The position numbers and the translations under genes were made by a program. The notes under the pieces are model-generated. The model was not told the origin of the DNA, ran no database searches, and worked only from the letters and a program-made list of their open reading frames with translations. Below are positions 7,921-16,748 of a DNA stretch of 25,573 nt, piece by piece (positions within the stretch are counted from its first letter, which is position 1; every line of letters begins with the position of its first letter). This DNA is from Chloroflexota bacterium (GTDB taxonomy: Bacteria > Chloroflexota > UBA6077): contig JAJZQR010000054.1 of the NCBI GenBank assembly GCA_021806765.1, forward strand, positions 1 to 25,573, written 5' to 3'.

Positions 7921-7936
7921 GCGCATTCCGATGCGC
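7921..7936. other. Short perfect hairpin between convergent genes
   Basis: GCGCAT (7921-7926), loop TCCG, ATGCGC (7931-7936). There is no T-run on either side, so it is a stable stem but not a typical terminator. It lies just after the operon terminator and may add to transcript-end stability. Apart from these two hairpins I see nothing in 7852-8016. Confidence 0.4.
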
Positions 7937-8016
7937 GGGGCCAGGCGGGCGCTTTGCTAGATGGACTGGAGTCTATCTTCAAGAGCCGCTGACGCCGGGG
8001 GGGCCTACGAGGACAG

Positions 8017-9501
8017 TCAGAGATGAACTGGGCCGCCAGGTTCCCATTCCTCTGGCTCCGTTCGCTGAGTCTGTTTGAACGGGCGCCCATCTCGCATGAT
8101 GTAGGTGTCCCAGTCAGCAGTGAAATCCAAGAGCGACACGTCGCGGGTGCGACTGGTGACCGCGCTCCACAGGTAATAGCCATCAACCACATCATTAACA
8201 CCGTGATAGTTGGCCAGACCACACACAAGGAACTCAAACTCGGCGAGCGGCCTGAAAGCGCCAGCGAGTTCGGGCTCTAGCCATTGCAGGTCCTCCTGGC
8301 TCTTGAACGGGTTGCGTGCCACGATCCCGCTGATCAACCCCCCAGAGCGGAGAAAGGCGACAGGAGATAATGAGACTCGCCGTCGGTCCAGCGTCCAACA
8401 GCCACCACCCGCCGGACCGGGAACCGGCCGGAAATACGCGTGGTCCGCGACCCCGAGAACGTGGGCGAACTCCGTGAATTGCTCTGGATCCATTGGCGTG
8501 CCGACGAGTCTTGCCGAGAACTCCGCGAACCGGACCGACCAGGCCGGCTGGATGCGCGAGTACAGGTGCAGCGTGTAGAACCCCCCATCGCACATGTCGA
8601 AGTAAGTGGCTTCCTCGCTGTGATGCAAGTCGCCAGCTTCGATATCCGTGTATCGATCCTGCCAACAGGTGATGGCATCGAGAAAGGACTGAGCCCCAAT
8701 GCCGTGCCAGCACCGTTTCGCTTGCTGGATCGAGAAGCATCCCGCGGCGGTTAGCCCAACCGTGCGTCGCAGCAGATCAAGGGTGTGGACGACATCATCT
8801 TGAGACTCGATGGGAAGTCGGAGATCCAAAACAACGTGCGGCCCTGTGAGTTCATCCCAGGTCAAGAGCGAGAGAGCCCGCGCAAACACGGTGGAGTTGA
8901 AGTTCCCAATGCCCGAGGTCCATGGGAGCATCCCACGGTCTGAAGACCATATCTTGGTGTCGGGCTTTGGAAAGGCCGCTAGGTTGGGGAGTGGCTCGCC
9001 ATCCCAGCGGCCCGGGCTCTTCCCAACCAGCACCCTGCCGTCGCGTGTCAAGACCCGACGCTTTCGCTCGATGAGTACTTTCAGGTCGAAGTCTCTCTCA
9101 AGCAGCTCCTCGATTTCGTCACCGTCGAAGAGAAGAACCTCGCGCTGACGATCCGACTCGACGTCTCGAACCGCGCTTTGAGTGAACCCGGCTACGCTAA
9201 AGAAGACCCCAATGACGTGCTGAGGCACTCTCCGCAGGCGGGCGCGAAGGCTGTCCAGGTCGTCGATATCGCTCGGGCGGCTCTCCCACTTGGTCTCGAT
9301 TACAAACTCGGCAATGCCACGTCTGGCATGCAGATCGGTCTGCCTCGGACGTGCCGCGCCCGGATTCCTTCGGACCTGATAACCGTGGCTAGCGAATAGT
9401 TCTCCAACAAGGTCCTCGAAGGATGGACCCCGAGCATGTGGGTCCTGATCCTCGCGCAATCGCTTGAAAGCCCGGCGCAGATCGTGGTTATCCCGGAGCA
9501 T
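8017..9501 (-). CDS. Mrr-like restriction endonuclease domain protein
   Basis: The product is 494 residues from ATG 9499-9501, with AAGGAGG (on + strand 9511-9517) nine bases upstream. The N-terminal 30-110 region reads FEDLVGELFASHGYQV, then an Asp at 56 (RQTDLHAR) and FVIETKW with Glu69-x-Lys71. This is the D-(E/x)xK core of the Mrr/type IV restriction endonuclease fold. A strand VIGVFFSVAGFTQSA (96-110) follows as in Mrr domains. Residues about 160-494 form a large domain I do not recognise, with many Trp, Tyr and Phe residues and no obvious motif; it may be a sensor. It is the last gene of the minus-strand run, 72 bases after the winged-helix gene, and is probably co-transcribed. The nuclease is likely a DNA-degrading effector. 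Confidence in the Mrr domain is good; the role of the C-terminal part is unknown. Confidence 0.7.
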   Translation of the reverse strand: MLRDNHDLRRAFKRLREDQDPHARGPSFEDLVGELFASHGYQVRRNPGAARPRQTDLHARRGIAEFVIETKWESRPSDIDDLDSLRARLRRVPQHVIGVFFSVAGFTQSAVRDVESDRQREVLLFDGDEIEELLERDFDLKVLIERKRRVLTRDGRVLVGKSPGRWDGEPLPNLAAFPKPDTKIWSSDRGMLPWTSGIGNFNSTVFARALSLLTWDELTGPHVVLDLRLPIESQDDVVHTLDLLRRTVGLTAAGCFSIQQAKRCWHGIGAQSFLDAITCWQDRYTDIEAGDLHHSEEATYFDMCDGGFYTLHLYSRIQPAWSVRFAEFSARLVGTPMDPEQFTEFAHVLGVADHAYFRPVPGPAGGGCWTLDRRRVSLSPVAFLRSGGLISGIVARNPFKSQEDLQWLEPELAGAFRPLAEFEFLVCGLANYHGVNDVVDGYYLWSAVTSRTRDVSLLDFTADWDTYIMRDGRPFKQTQRTEPEEWEPGGPVHL

Positions 9502-9573
9502 CGATTAGAGCCTCCTTGGTCAGGGGCAGCCATGCTTGTACCGGAGCCGTTTGTCTATCTCGGACATGCCGAC

Positions 9574-11031
9574 TCACCGCTGACTGCTACCATCGGAGCA
9601 ACTGAGCAGGAACCGAATTAGGCCAGCCGTCGTCTCGAGCACTCCGGCCAAGCCCTCTTCGTCGAAGCGAGCTGTCTCCTGCCTCAGGTGAGCTTCGCCC
9701 GAAAGCAGCGCATAGGTCTCGTCTACGTTGCGAGCCACGCTGTCAGCCCAATCCCTCTTGGATTCGCTCGTCGGGCCGACGATCTTCTTCACGCGCATGG
9801 CCCTCGTCACTTTCACTTCACCAGCGAACAGGTCATCAGGAGCGAGCACAGCCAGTACCTGGTTCAACAGCTCTCGGCCGCTGTGAGCTGCCTGCCTGAT
9901 GGTGTCGGGCCCCCCCGTAGAGAGCGCGTGCCAAGCACCGCGCCACATCGCCACGAACTGCGGTCCCAATACGCCGAGCGCATCAAGCAACGCGGCCTCT
10001 CGTTCCTCGGCGAGATCTAATCTCAACGGTCTCCCCGACTCGGCGTCCCTCTCCTCAACAACATGACGCGCAACTCCAACGAACCGCGCCGTAGTGTAAG
10101 TGGGCAAGAATACCTCAGTTGCCACCATTGACGGCGTCCAGTCGATGGAAGGGTGCAGGGCTACCTCTCCAAGGTGCCCCAGTGCGTCCCTGATGTGAAC
10201 GTGGTGAGTTCGGACAACTTCAGCGGCCGCCTGGACTATCAGTGGCAGGCCAGCGGGGGTGAAGGCTCGGACAGCGACAGAAACCGACGAGAGGTCCGCA
10301 ACCATCCGCCCGGCAGGCGCCAAGCTCTCGCCAAGCCACCGGCTCAGTTCCGGGAACTGCATTACTGGAACGGCATCGAAGGCACTTAACTGCACCCGCT
10401 GAGCACTCATCGCAGCTTCCACTGCGGCAAGGAGCCCTAGCCTGTCTACGAGTCCCACCGTGAGTTGCCCAACCTGCTCGATCAGGCTGGATCGCTGGGC
10501 TATGGCGTCCAGCATTGGCTTGTGTGGCCCCAGCAGGTCGTTCATGGTGCGCACCCAGTCCAACTGATCCTGGATCCGCGAGAGGTACCCGGTCTGCTCG
10601 GATATCCACGATAACTTGGACAGGTCAGCACCCAGGGTCTCGGTCATCTGGCTCACCATTCCTGCCTGCTCCTTCACAAACTGCTGGAGCATCGGATGAG
10701 TAGGTCTCTCAAGCCCGAGTACTCGCTCCATGCCACGCTGGCGGGCCAGAACTCGACCGGCGGTGGCCACGGCCTGTTCTGATCTCGCCGGAACCTGGTC
10801 GAGGACACGCTCTGCTGCCGTGTTGCCCAGAGCGGTGAGCACCCACTGCCGGCTCTTCCGCTCGACCAGACCGCGGCTTTCGAGTGCGTGGAGTGCACGG
10901 CTCGCCGAGGGGCTGACCGCATCGACTCGACGGGCCAACTCCGCAATCGATGCCGCCGGTTTCGTCTTCATGGCCAGCAGTATGCGGCGCTGAAGATCCG
11001 CGTTAGGGTGAACGGGGATGTCGTGGTTCAT
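9574..11031 (-). CDS. Winged-helix protein with helical C-terminal domain (possible pPIWI-associated nuclease or HEPN-like)
   Basis: The product is 485 residues from ATG 11029-11031. I see no good Shine-Dalgarno site before it, so the start is less certain than for its neighbours. Residues 10-75 form a MarR/IclR-type winged helix: IAELARRVDAVSPSASRALH is the helix-turn-helix and LESRGLVER leads to the wing. The middle is alpha-helical. The C-terminal third contains WRGAWHALSTGGPDTIRQAA and HSGRELLNQVLAVLAPDD, then LLSGEAHLRQE and a final hydrophobic helix. From memory this resembles the C-terminal domain of proteins labelled predicted pPIWI-associating nuclease; an Arg/His-rich HEPN-like fold is the alternative. 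Neither is verified. It may bind DNA and act as a regulator, an effector or both. Gaps of 69 and 72 bases separate it from genes on either side in the same direction. Confidence 0.6.
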   Translation of the reverse strand: MNHDIPVHPNADLQRRILLAMKTKPAASIAELARRVDAVSPSASRALHALESRGLVERKSRQWVLTALGNTAAERVLDQVPARSEQAVATAGRVLARQRGMERVLGLERPTHPMLQQFVKEQAGMVSQMTETLGADLSKLSWISEQTGYLSRIQDQLDWVRTMNDLLGPHKPMLDAIAQRSSLIEQVGQLTVGLVDRLGLLAAVEAAMSAQRVQLSAFDAVPVMQFPELSRWLGESLAPAGRMVADLSSVSVAVRAFTPAGLPLIVQAAAEVVRTHHVHIRDALGHLGEVALHPSIDWTPSMVATEVFLPTYTTARFVGVARHVVEERDAESGRPLRLDLAEEREAALLDALGVLGPQFVAMWRGAWHALSTGGPDTIRQAAHSGRELLNQVLAVLAPDDLFAGEVKVTRAMRVKKIVGPTSESKRDWADSVARNVDETYALLSGEAHLRQETARFDEEGLAGVLETTAGLIRFLLSCSDGSSQR

Positions 11032-11100
11032 GGCAGCAAAAAACGTAACATGTCTGTGACTTGCTACGCAACGGGGCGGGGAGCCCTGGGGCGCATGTAG

Positions 11101-12486
11101 CTACGAGTTGCCTTCCGAGGTTGCCTGCTGGAACTTCCTCTGCACACGTGCCAGGGCCGTTCTGTCCGAGTCGGCATTTGGGCTACGGATGGCCTCATCG
11201 ATATCGAGCGCTTGGATGAGCAGGCGCTCGGCTTCGCCTAGTCCCCCTTCAGCTTCGTAGACCGTGGCAATACAGTACATCGAGAAGGCCTCGCCGACTC
11301 GGTCACCTACCTGACGGCGAATGGCGAGCGCCTTCTCGTGGTGCTCCAGTGCTCGCTTCGGCTTCCCCAACTCGCCGTATGCCACGCCGATGCTGGTCAG
11401 AGTATCCGCCTCATTGGGCCGGTTGCCGATCTCCTGCCATAAGGGCAAAGCCTGCCGGTAGTAGCTCAGCGCTTGCCTGAATCTGCCCAAGTTGTAGTAC
11501 GCGGTGCCGATGTTGTTGAGTGTCGCGGCTTCCCCGTTTGGATCACCCACTGTCCTGTAAATGCTGAGTGCCGACTTCAGAGACTCGATTGCATTTTTCG
11601 ATTCGCCCAAGTTATCGAAAGCCACTGACTTGTTGTTGAGCGCAGCAGCCTCACCAAGCGGTTCGCGAATCTCGTGGCATATAGCGAAGGACTGCTCGTA
11701 GTAGACTAGCGCTTGACGCCATTCACGTAGGTAGTTGTATATCGAGCCGATGTTGAGTAAAGTGACGGCCTCGCCTGATCGGTCGCCGACTTCTCGCCGG
11801 ATAGCTAGCGCGTCTTGGTAGTACTGTAGGGCCCGATCGCCATTTCCTAGTTCTCCATGAACCTGGCCGATGGAGTTGAGTACAGTAGCTTCCCCGCGTC
11901 TGTCGCCTGCATCACGGCGCAACGCGAGCGCAAGCTCATAGTTCTCCAGCGCCTTCTGCCACTCCCCCAGTCGCAGATATGCCTGACCAAGGTTGTTCAG
12001 GGCGCGCCCTTGAGCTGGCGGAGTGCCGACAGCCTGATGAATGGCCGCCGATTGCTCGCAGTAATTGATGGCCTGCCGCATGTCACCAAGATCGTAGTAA
12101 ACTCCACCTATGTTGTTGAGCAGGACACCGCGCCTCGCCCACCCGCCGACAGTGTCGTCAAGAAGCGGGAGCACCTGGTCATAGTAACTCAGTGCTTGCC
12201 GCAACTCGCCCAATTGAGCGTGGCACCAACCGATATTATTAAGGAGTGTTGCCTCCTGTTGCTGCGCGCCAAGTCGGCGGGCTGCTAAGAGCGCGCGCTG
12301 ACACCAGGCTATCTCATCCCGCCACAGTCCTCGAAGATTTTGAAACTCCCGGAAGGCAGACGCATAATCCAGCAAGAGCCTTTCGCGTTCGTCTTCGGAC
12401 CCGACCCACTGAGCTTCCAGAACGTCCCAAGCTCGCCGTATCTGGTCGTACTCATCGGCCAGAATGGACCACCGATTGGTGCTCAT
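11101..12486 (-). CDS. TPR-repeat protein, likely sensor half of a split NB-ARC system
   Basis: The product is 461 residues. After an 80-residue helical start it is made of about nine tandem 40-residue tetratricopeptide repeats (residues 82 to about 440). Each begins near LNNIG or a variant and contains the G-x-Y/A-L-x-Y-Y pattern, for example LGRFRQALSYYRQALPLW. The 40-residue period is that of the kinesin-light-chain type (TPR_12) seen at the C-terminus of many NB-ARC proteins. No membrane span, signal peptide or catalytic motif is present. Its ATG overlaps the stop of the NB-ARC gene by four bases (12483-12486), so the two are coupled and the pair equals one conventional NB-ARC-TPR protein cut in two. 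It probably recognises a ligand or the NTPase, by analogy with STAND proteins. At DNA level the repeats give a diverged 120-base periodicity. Confidence 0.85.
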   Translation of the reverse strand: MSTNRWSILADEYDQIRRAWDVLEAQWVGSEDERERLLLDYASAFREFQNLRGLWRDEIAWCQRALLAARRLGAQQQEATLLNNIGWCHAQLGELRQALSYYDQVLPLLDDTVGGWARRGVLLNNIGGVYYDLGDMRQAINYCEQSAAIHQAVGTPPAQGRALNNLGQAYLRLGEWQKALENYELALALRRDAGDRRGEATVLNSIGQVHGELGNGDRALQYYQDALAIRREVGDRSGEAVTLLNIGSIYNYLREWRQALVYYEQSFAICHEIREPLGEAAALNNKSVAFDNLGESKNAIESLKSALSIYRTVGDPNGEAATLNNIGTAYYNLGRFRQALSYYRQALPLWQEIGNRPNEADTLTSIGVAYGELGKPKRALEHHEKALAIRRQVGDRVGEAFSMYCIATVYEAEGGLGEAERLLIQALDIDEAIRSPNADSDRTALARVQRKFQQATSEGNS

Positions 12487-14090
12487 TGCCCTCTTGCCAA
12501 CTGCAGGTGGTATCGTATGAACCGCTTCTGAGCCTTATCCAGTCCCCACGCTTCGCTAAGAACCTTCGCATAGTCCGCCAACAACGCATGCATGCGATAC
12601 CTGCCCATCCAGAGTTCAACGAGGCCGCGCTGGAGAAGCCGGGTCATTGTCGTCTCGGCGTCGTCCTCCGTGCAGTCCCATATGAAGGTGGCAGCTCTCA
12701 TGGTCCACGATAACGGCTCCCCGCCAAAGACAGAAAGCATCGCGAATCGCTCTTGATCGCTATGCTCCAGTCGGTCAACGCTCAGACCGAGGATGGCACC
12801 CATCGACGGTGTCACGGATTCAACACCAAGCCGCTTCTCGAACTGTGGCAGAGCGAGCCGCTCTTCCGCGCTCGTGAGCAGCTTTTCGATCAGGGAACGC
12901 TTTCGGCGGTGCGTTAGCGCCTCGTTTGCCAGGTACCGCCCAGCTAAAGTGATAGCCAGCGGAAGATATTCGAACTTGCGGCACAGCTCCTTTGCAGCAG
13001 CTTCCTCAGTGCTGGTGACCCGAGGTGCAAGAGCGCGCAGGAGGGCAAATGCCGCCCTCGGGCCAATGGAACCAATCGAATACACGCGATCCGGGGTTGC
13101 CAGATCGTTGGCAACCGGCAATTCCCTGGTAGTGAACAGGATCCGGCACTGCGGTCCACCTACGTTGAAGAACTGACCATCCGCCGAGTCCCAGACGTCA
13201 TCAACTATGAGCAGTGCGCGACGGTGGTGGAGTGCCCTGCGGAGACGCTGGCTGCAACTACTCTCATCCGGCGACAGACTGAGGTCAATTCCGATATAGC
13301 TGCCCCATTCGATCAATCCCGCCCGGATGGAGGGCTTGGGGCCGAGTTCCGCCCAGAAAACGCCGTGTGGAAAGCTCAGAGCGATCCCAGGAAGGCGTCC
13401 AAGAGCTACAGCTAGTGTCGTCTTCCCAATGCCACCCATCCCGAGCAAGGAAACAGGTGGGGTTCCCATTCGCTTGTCATGTGTGGCGAGGAGGTCACGC
13501 AGGTTGCGCAAATCAGCCTCTCGACCAAACACCCGCTGTGGGGGAAGTGGTGGGACGGTGAACGGGTAGTCCGGAGCGGAAAGGCGACTCGCGGCTTTCT
13601 GAAGTGCCTTGATCTCTGCCAGGGTCTTGTGGACCTGCGCGAAGTCCGTCCGGTAGTGATCAACCTCCTGGAAAATGCTGACCAGCAGCCAGCCGTGAGT
13701 GGCAGGGTCCCCCTTGAGGATCTGCTCGGCGATCCGAACAGCATCCACCGTATTGAGAAACGCACCGATCTCGCTTCGCAACTTCGGTTGGCCTTGGATG
13801 ACCGGCGTGAGCGAAGCCGCCAAGTCGGCCAGCTTTTCGCGATCGTCGCCACCAGGCTCAGACAGCAGACTCGAGTAGAGATTCTGGAGGACGCCCGCAA
13901 GGACGTTTAGCCCGAGACCCGATAGGTACTGTCCGAGGGCAACCGAAGCTGGCTGTCCAGTGGCAGGTGCGAACGCCAGGGCTGAGCTTGCGCACAAGAC
14001 GGCCAGGCCGCTTGCACCGACCACTTGCTCAGGGGTAATATGCAAAAGGTAGCGCCCTAGACGCTCGCGAAAAGACTCGTTGTCAGGCAT
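12483..14090 (-). CDS. NB-ARC domain STAND NTPase
   Basis: The product is 535 residues from ATG 14088-14090, with GGAGG (+ strand 14096-14100) five bases upstream. The NB-ARC landmarks are in order: FGRE (188-191), Walker A GMGGIGKTT (217-225), Walker B LLIVDDVW (293-300), CRILFTTRE (315-323), LPLAI in the GLPL position (376-380), and YRMHALLADYA (498-508) in the MHD position, with the Asp of MHD replaced. The N-terminal 185 residues are an effector-like region: two hydrophobic stretches (about 23-42 and 49-70), then a helical stretch to about 170. Such NTPases are inactive monomers that oligomerise on sensing a trigger. The usual repeat sensor is missing from this chain and is supplied by the overlapping TPR gene. 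It lies 42 bases after the helicase-nuclease gene. Confidence 0.85.
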   Translation of the reverse strand: MPDNESFRERLGRYLLHITPEQVVGASGLAVLCASSALAFAPATGQPASVALGQYLSGLGLNVLAGVLQNLYSSLLSEPGGDDREKLADLAASLTPVIQGQPKLRSEIGAFLNTVDAVRIAEQILKGDPATHGWLLVSIFQEVDHYRTDFAQVHKTLAEIKALQKAASRLSAPDYPFTVPPLPPQRVFGREADLRNLRDLLATHDKRMGTPPVSLLGMGGIGKTTLAVALGRLPGIALSFPHGVFWAELGPKPSIRAGLIEWGSYIGIDLSLSPDESSCSQRLRRALHHRRALLIVDDVWDSADGQFFNVGGPQCRILFTTRELPVANDLATPDRVYSIGSIGPRAAFALLRALAPRVTSTEEAAAKELCRKFEYLPLAITLAGRYLANEALTHRRKRSLIEKLLTSAEERLALPQFEKRLGVESVTPSMGAILGLSVDRLEHSDQERFAMLSVFGGEPLSWTMRAATFIWDCTEDDAETTMTRLLQRGLVELWMGRYRMHALLADYAKVLSEAWGLDKAQKRFIRYHLQLARGQ

Positions 14091-14132
14091 GCTTTCCTCC
14101 GGGCTTGGTAAAGCGCCGTCCCGACGTTGAAG

Positions 14133-16739
14133 TCACTTCCACTCCGCCACAACGCGGTCGGCTGGGATGAACCGCTCATCTATGGACAACATCTGCGTCA
14201 ACCAGCCGGTGTTAGGAATTCTGGACCGCACTCCTTCTGCCGCGAGTGAGCGCGCCGCAAAGTCGTCGACAGACCACTTGTCTCGATATGCGCTCAGAAC
14301 GGCATGGACCCGACTCCAGAGCTCAAGAACCGCCGCCTTGGGCACTACTCTGATGGGACCTGCTGCAGCGTCGGCATCCGAAGCGATCGAAGTCAAGTGC
14401 GTCACGATTACGCTTCGGACGGTGAAGCCTTTGAGCCCATACTCCGTCTGGGCTCGCGTGTGCTGGTTATGTGCCTGGCCTACATCCGAAGCGGTAACCT
14501 CTTGAGTTGGCCGGTGCTCAATCTTAGCCTCGAAGGTCACCACCTCTCTCATATTGCCGAAGACCCCTCGCCACATGCAGTCGGTTGCTGCCCCATGCCT
14601 CGGCCTGGCGGGCTGGTATCCCAGCGCTTGTCCTAGCAACTCAAGGCCGCTCGCATACTCGTCGTGGCGATCGGAAGAGAGTTTCCCCTCCAAGTCATTG
14701 CACCACTTCTCGAACTTGGTGCCGCTAGCTCCAAGTCTTCCGAGGAGATCATCGAAGGCCCTCAAGACGACATCGGCGTACTCGTCTTGCGCCATTCGGC
14801 CTGCTTGGATCCCAAGCTTCTTCGCGCGGTTGACGGAGGCCCGCATGCGGTTGAACCATGAGCTTCGTCCTCCTCTAGTAATGGCTTCTTCCAGGTTGCG
14901 AAGCGATCTTTCGCGAGCCCCTTGATCGCCCATGGTGAATTGCAGGTACAGGGCTTTGGACCAGTTCCAGCCGTGAAGAGCGGCGATCTCAAGTAGACCT
15001 GCCTTCTTTGCGGATTCCCAACACCTCTCAAACCGGTTCGCCGCCACTTCGTAGTTCTGACTATCGAAGAGGGCTGTCCAGCCCAACACCTCGTCGGCTG
15101 ACGTATCCACAGCAGCAGGGCTCGGAGCGCGCGTGGGCACCGCATCCAAGTATGCCGTAATCTCGCTGTCGTACCATGAGAAATCCTTGTTAAGGAAATC
15201 TACAACGTGGCCAGCAACGTCACCCATCCCGCCTTCCGCGGAGTCCTGAGCTAGGTCGATCTCAGCGACGAGGTTCCGTGGGATACCTGCACGATGCGAT
15301 TCGCGTCCAAAATGAACGGAGAAGCGAGGATCCGCTAACACATAGACGGCGAAGTCTCGGTCAGACCGGTTGCACCTGCCGAGAGCCTGCACGATTCTGT
15401 GGTTCAGGCGGCTCAACATGAAGCCAGAATCACGCAGGTAGGCCGAAATGAACTCCTCTTGGCTGTTCGTGGCCCGGGGCAGTGACGCCAGTATTACCAG
15501 CCGACACTCGTCCGCGTTGAAATCCATCCCGTCGAACCTGCCGCCCACGAACAGGTGGCCCTTTGGTGCCCTCTTGAACTGGTCGATCTCGTCACCCAAT
15601 GGAGTCAGCACCCAGGTGGGATGTCCAACCAAGCCGCTGGCGTTCAAAGCTTGCGTAACCTTCAATTGAAGAGAAACGGCCTCGACCTGGCTCGAGCATA
15701 GCCACAGGCTCTTCGGATGAACCGCGAGGGCGGCGACTATCGTCATCCAAAGTTCAGCAGGCATGCCCTCGTTGGAGTTGGTATTCATGACGACCAGCCG
15801 CCGCCCCATCGTCTTCTCCGAGTGCTCAGCAGGGACGGGTATCTTCTCAATGGGCTTGACACCCAACCGTCGACACAGGTCACCGGTATCGCCCATAGTG
15901 GCGCTCATGTAGATGCGCTGCTGCGATTGCTCGTAGTGGAGATTGGCCATGAGCGGATACACATACGGACGAATCCAGATCGAGTGGAGTCCAAGGTAGA
16001 TATTGGCATCGAGGAGATGATTCCTCAGGCGCCTCCACCGGAACCCGAGATCGGTGTCGGTATCGAGATAAGGTGACACGTCGATCACCTGCCGAAGCCG
16101 ATCCGCCACGATCGTCTGATCGATGAAAGAGAGCAGCTCCGTCGCTCCAGCTATGGGGGCGTCATCCGCAAGGGCGTCAACAAGAATGGAGTAGTCTGGG
16201 AACTTGTCAAGCAACTCCTCAACTAGCCCCTTGAAGAGGCTCTCGTGTGAAGACCTCCTGATCTCCACGGAGTAGAGGGAGTGAAGGCAGTGTTCGGCTA
16301 GATGCGCATCGTCCATGACGACCAGACCCGCTGGATCGATGACGGGGTTCTGATTGAAGTAGACCCAGTAATTCATGATCGCCACGTGCGTGGCACGCTG
16401 ATAAGCCCTCTTGTCCCGGGCCGGAATGTTGGCGCCGGCCCCCTCCATGAGGACAGCCGGTACCCCGAGCGCCTTCGATTCGCCGAGCATCTGCCGCGCA
16501 AGGGTCTTGTTGGCAGACAGTATCGCCACCGGGTTTCCTTCCCGTCTCCATGTCTCGGCGACTAGCAGGGCGATCAACGTCTTGCCGGCGCCCGTGGGCA
16601 ACTCCACAGCAACATCCGGCTTCTCGCGAAAGGTGCTTGAATACGCATCAAGGATATATGCCTGTGCCGGCCACAACTGTCGGAACTTGCTGGACTTGAG
16701 CGAGGACAGAAGCTGGGCGTAGTCTTGGTTCGTTGCCAC
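14133..16739 (-). CDS. DEAD/DinG-like helicase fused to a PD-(D/E)XK nuclease domain
   Basis: The product is 868 residues from GTG 16737-16739, chosen because GAGGAGG (+ strand 16749-16755) lies nine bases upstream. The superfamily 2 motifs are I LPTGAGKT (47-54), II VVMDDAHLAE with DDAH at 143-146, III MSAT (278-281), and VI QALGRCNRSDRD (451-462). The DDAH box and layout recall XPD/DinG-type helicases, though no iron-sulphur cysteine set is obvious. Near the C-terminus Asp720 (AATDCMW), Glu737-x-Lys739 (TFEAKIE) and Gln755 (VGQAHNQ) make a PD-(D/E)XK nuclease core with its trailing Gln. The expected action is to unwind and cut DNA. It is the first gene of a five-gene co-directional set; 147 bases containing a small inverted repeat separate it from the upstream helicase gene. 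I know no named single system with this fusion next to NB-ARC and TPR genes. Confidence 0.75.
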   Translation of the reverse strand: MATNQDYAQLLSSLKSSKFRQLWPAQAYILDAYSSTFREKPDVAVELPTGAGKTLIALLVAETWRREGNPVAILSANKTLARQMLGESKALGVPAVLMEGAGANIPARDKRAYQRATHVAIMNYWVYFNQNPVIDPAGLVVMDDAHLAEHCLHSLYSVEIRRSSHESLFKGLVEELLDKFPDYSILVDALADDAPIAGATELLSFIDQTIVADRLRQVIDVSPYLDTDTDLGFRWRRLRNHLLDANIYLGLHSIWIRPYVYPLMANLHYEQSQQRIYMSATMGDTGDLCRRLGVKPIEKIPVPAEHSEKTMGRRLVVMNTNSNEGMPAELWMTIVAALAVHPKSLWLCSSQVEAVSLQLKVTQALNASGLVGHPTWVLTPLGDEIDQFKRAPKGHLFVGGRFDGMDFNADECRLVILASLPRATNSQEEFISAYLRDSGFMLSRLNHRIVQALGRCNRSDRDFAVYVLADPRFSVHFGRESHRAGIPRNLVAEIDLAQDSAEGGMGDVAGHVVDFLNKDFSWYDSEITAYLDAVPTRAPSPAAVDTSADEVLGWTALFDSQNYEVAANRFERCWESAKKAGLLEIAALHGWNWSKALYLQFTMGDQGARERSLRNLEEAITRGGRSSWFNRMRASVNRAKKLGIQAGRMAQDEYADVVLRAFDDLLGRLGASGTKFEKWCNDLEGKLSSDRHDEYASGLELLGQALGYQPARPRHGAATDCMWRGVFGNMREVVTFEAKIEHRPTQEVTASDVGQAHNQHTRAQTEYGLKGFTVRSVIVTHLTSIASDADAAAGPIRVVPKAAVLELWSRVHAVLSAYRDKWSVDDFAARSLAAEGVRSRIPNTGWLTQMLSIDERFIPADRVVAEWK

Positions 16740-16748
16740 GAGCGAGTA

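Noticed and set aside
6640..7926. 428-codon minus-strand frame opposite the SNF2 helicase
   Set aside because: It overlaps the helicase motif region fully and has no recognisable domain; a high-GC antisense shadow.
11101..12486. Repeated GTTGTTGAG-like words about every 120 bases, considered as a DNA repeat array
   Set aside because: They are explained by the 40-residue TPR repeats of the encoded protein and are too diverged for a direct-repeat or CRISPR array.
14133..16739. Possible iron-sulphur cluster as in XPD/DinG
   Set aside because: No set of four suitably spaced cysteines was found between motifs I and II.
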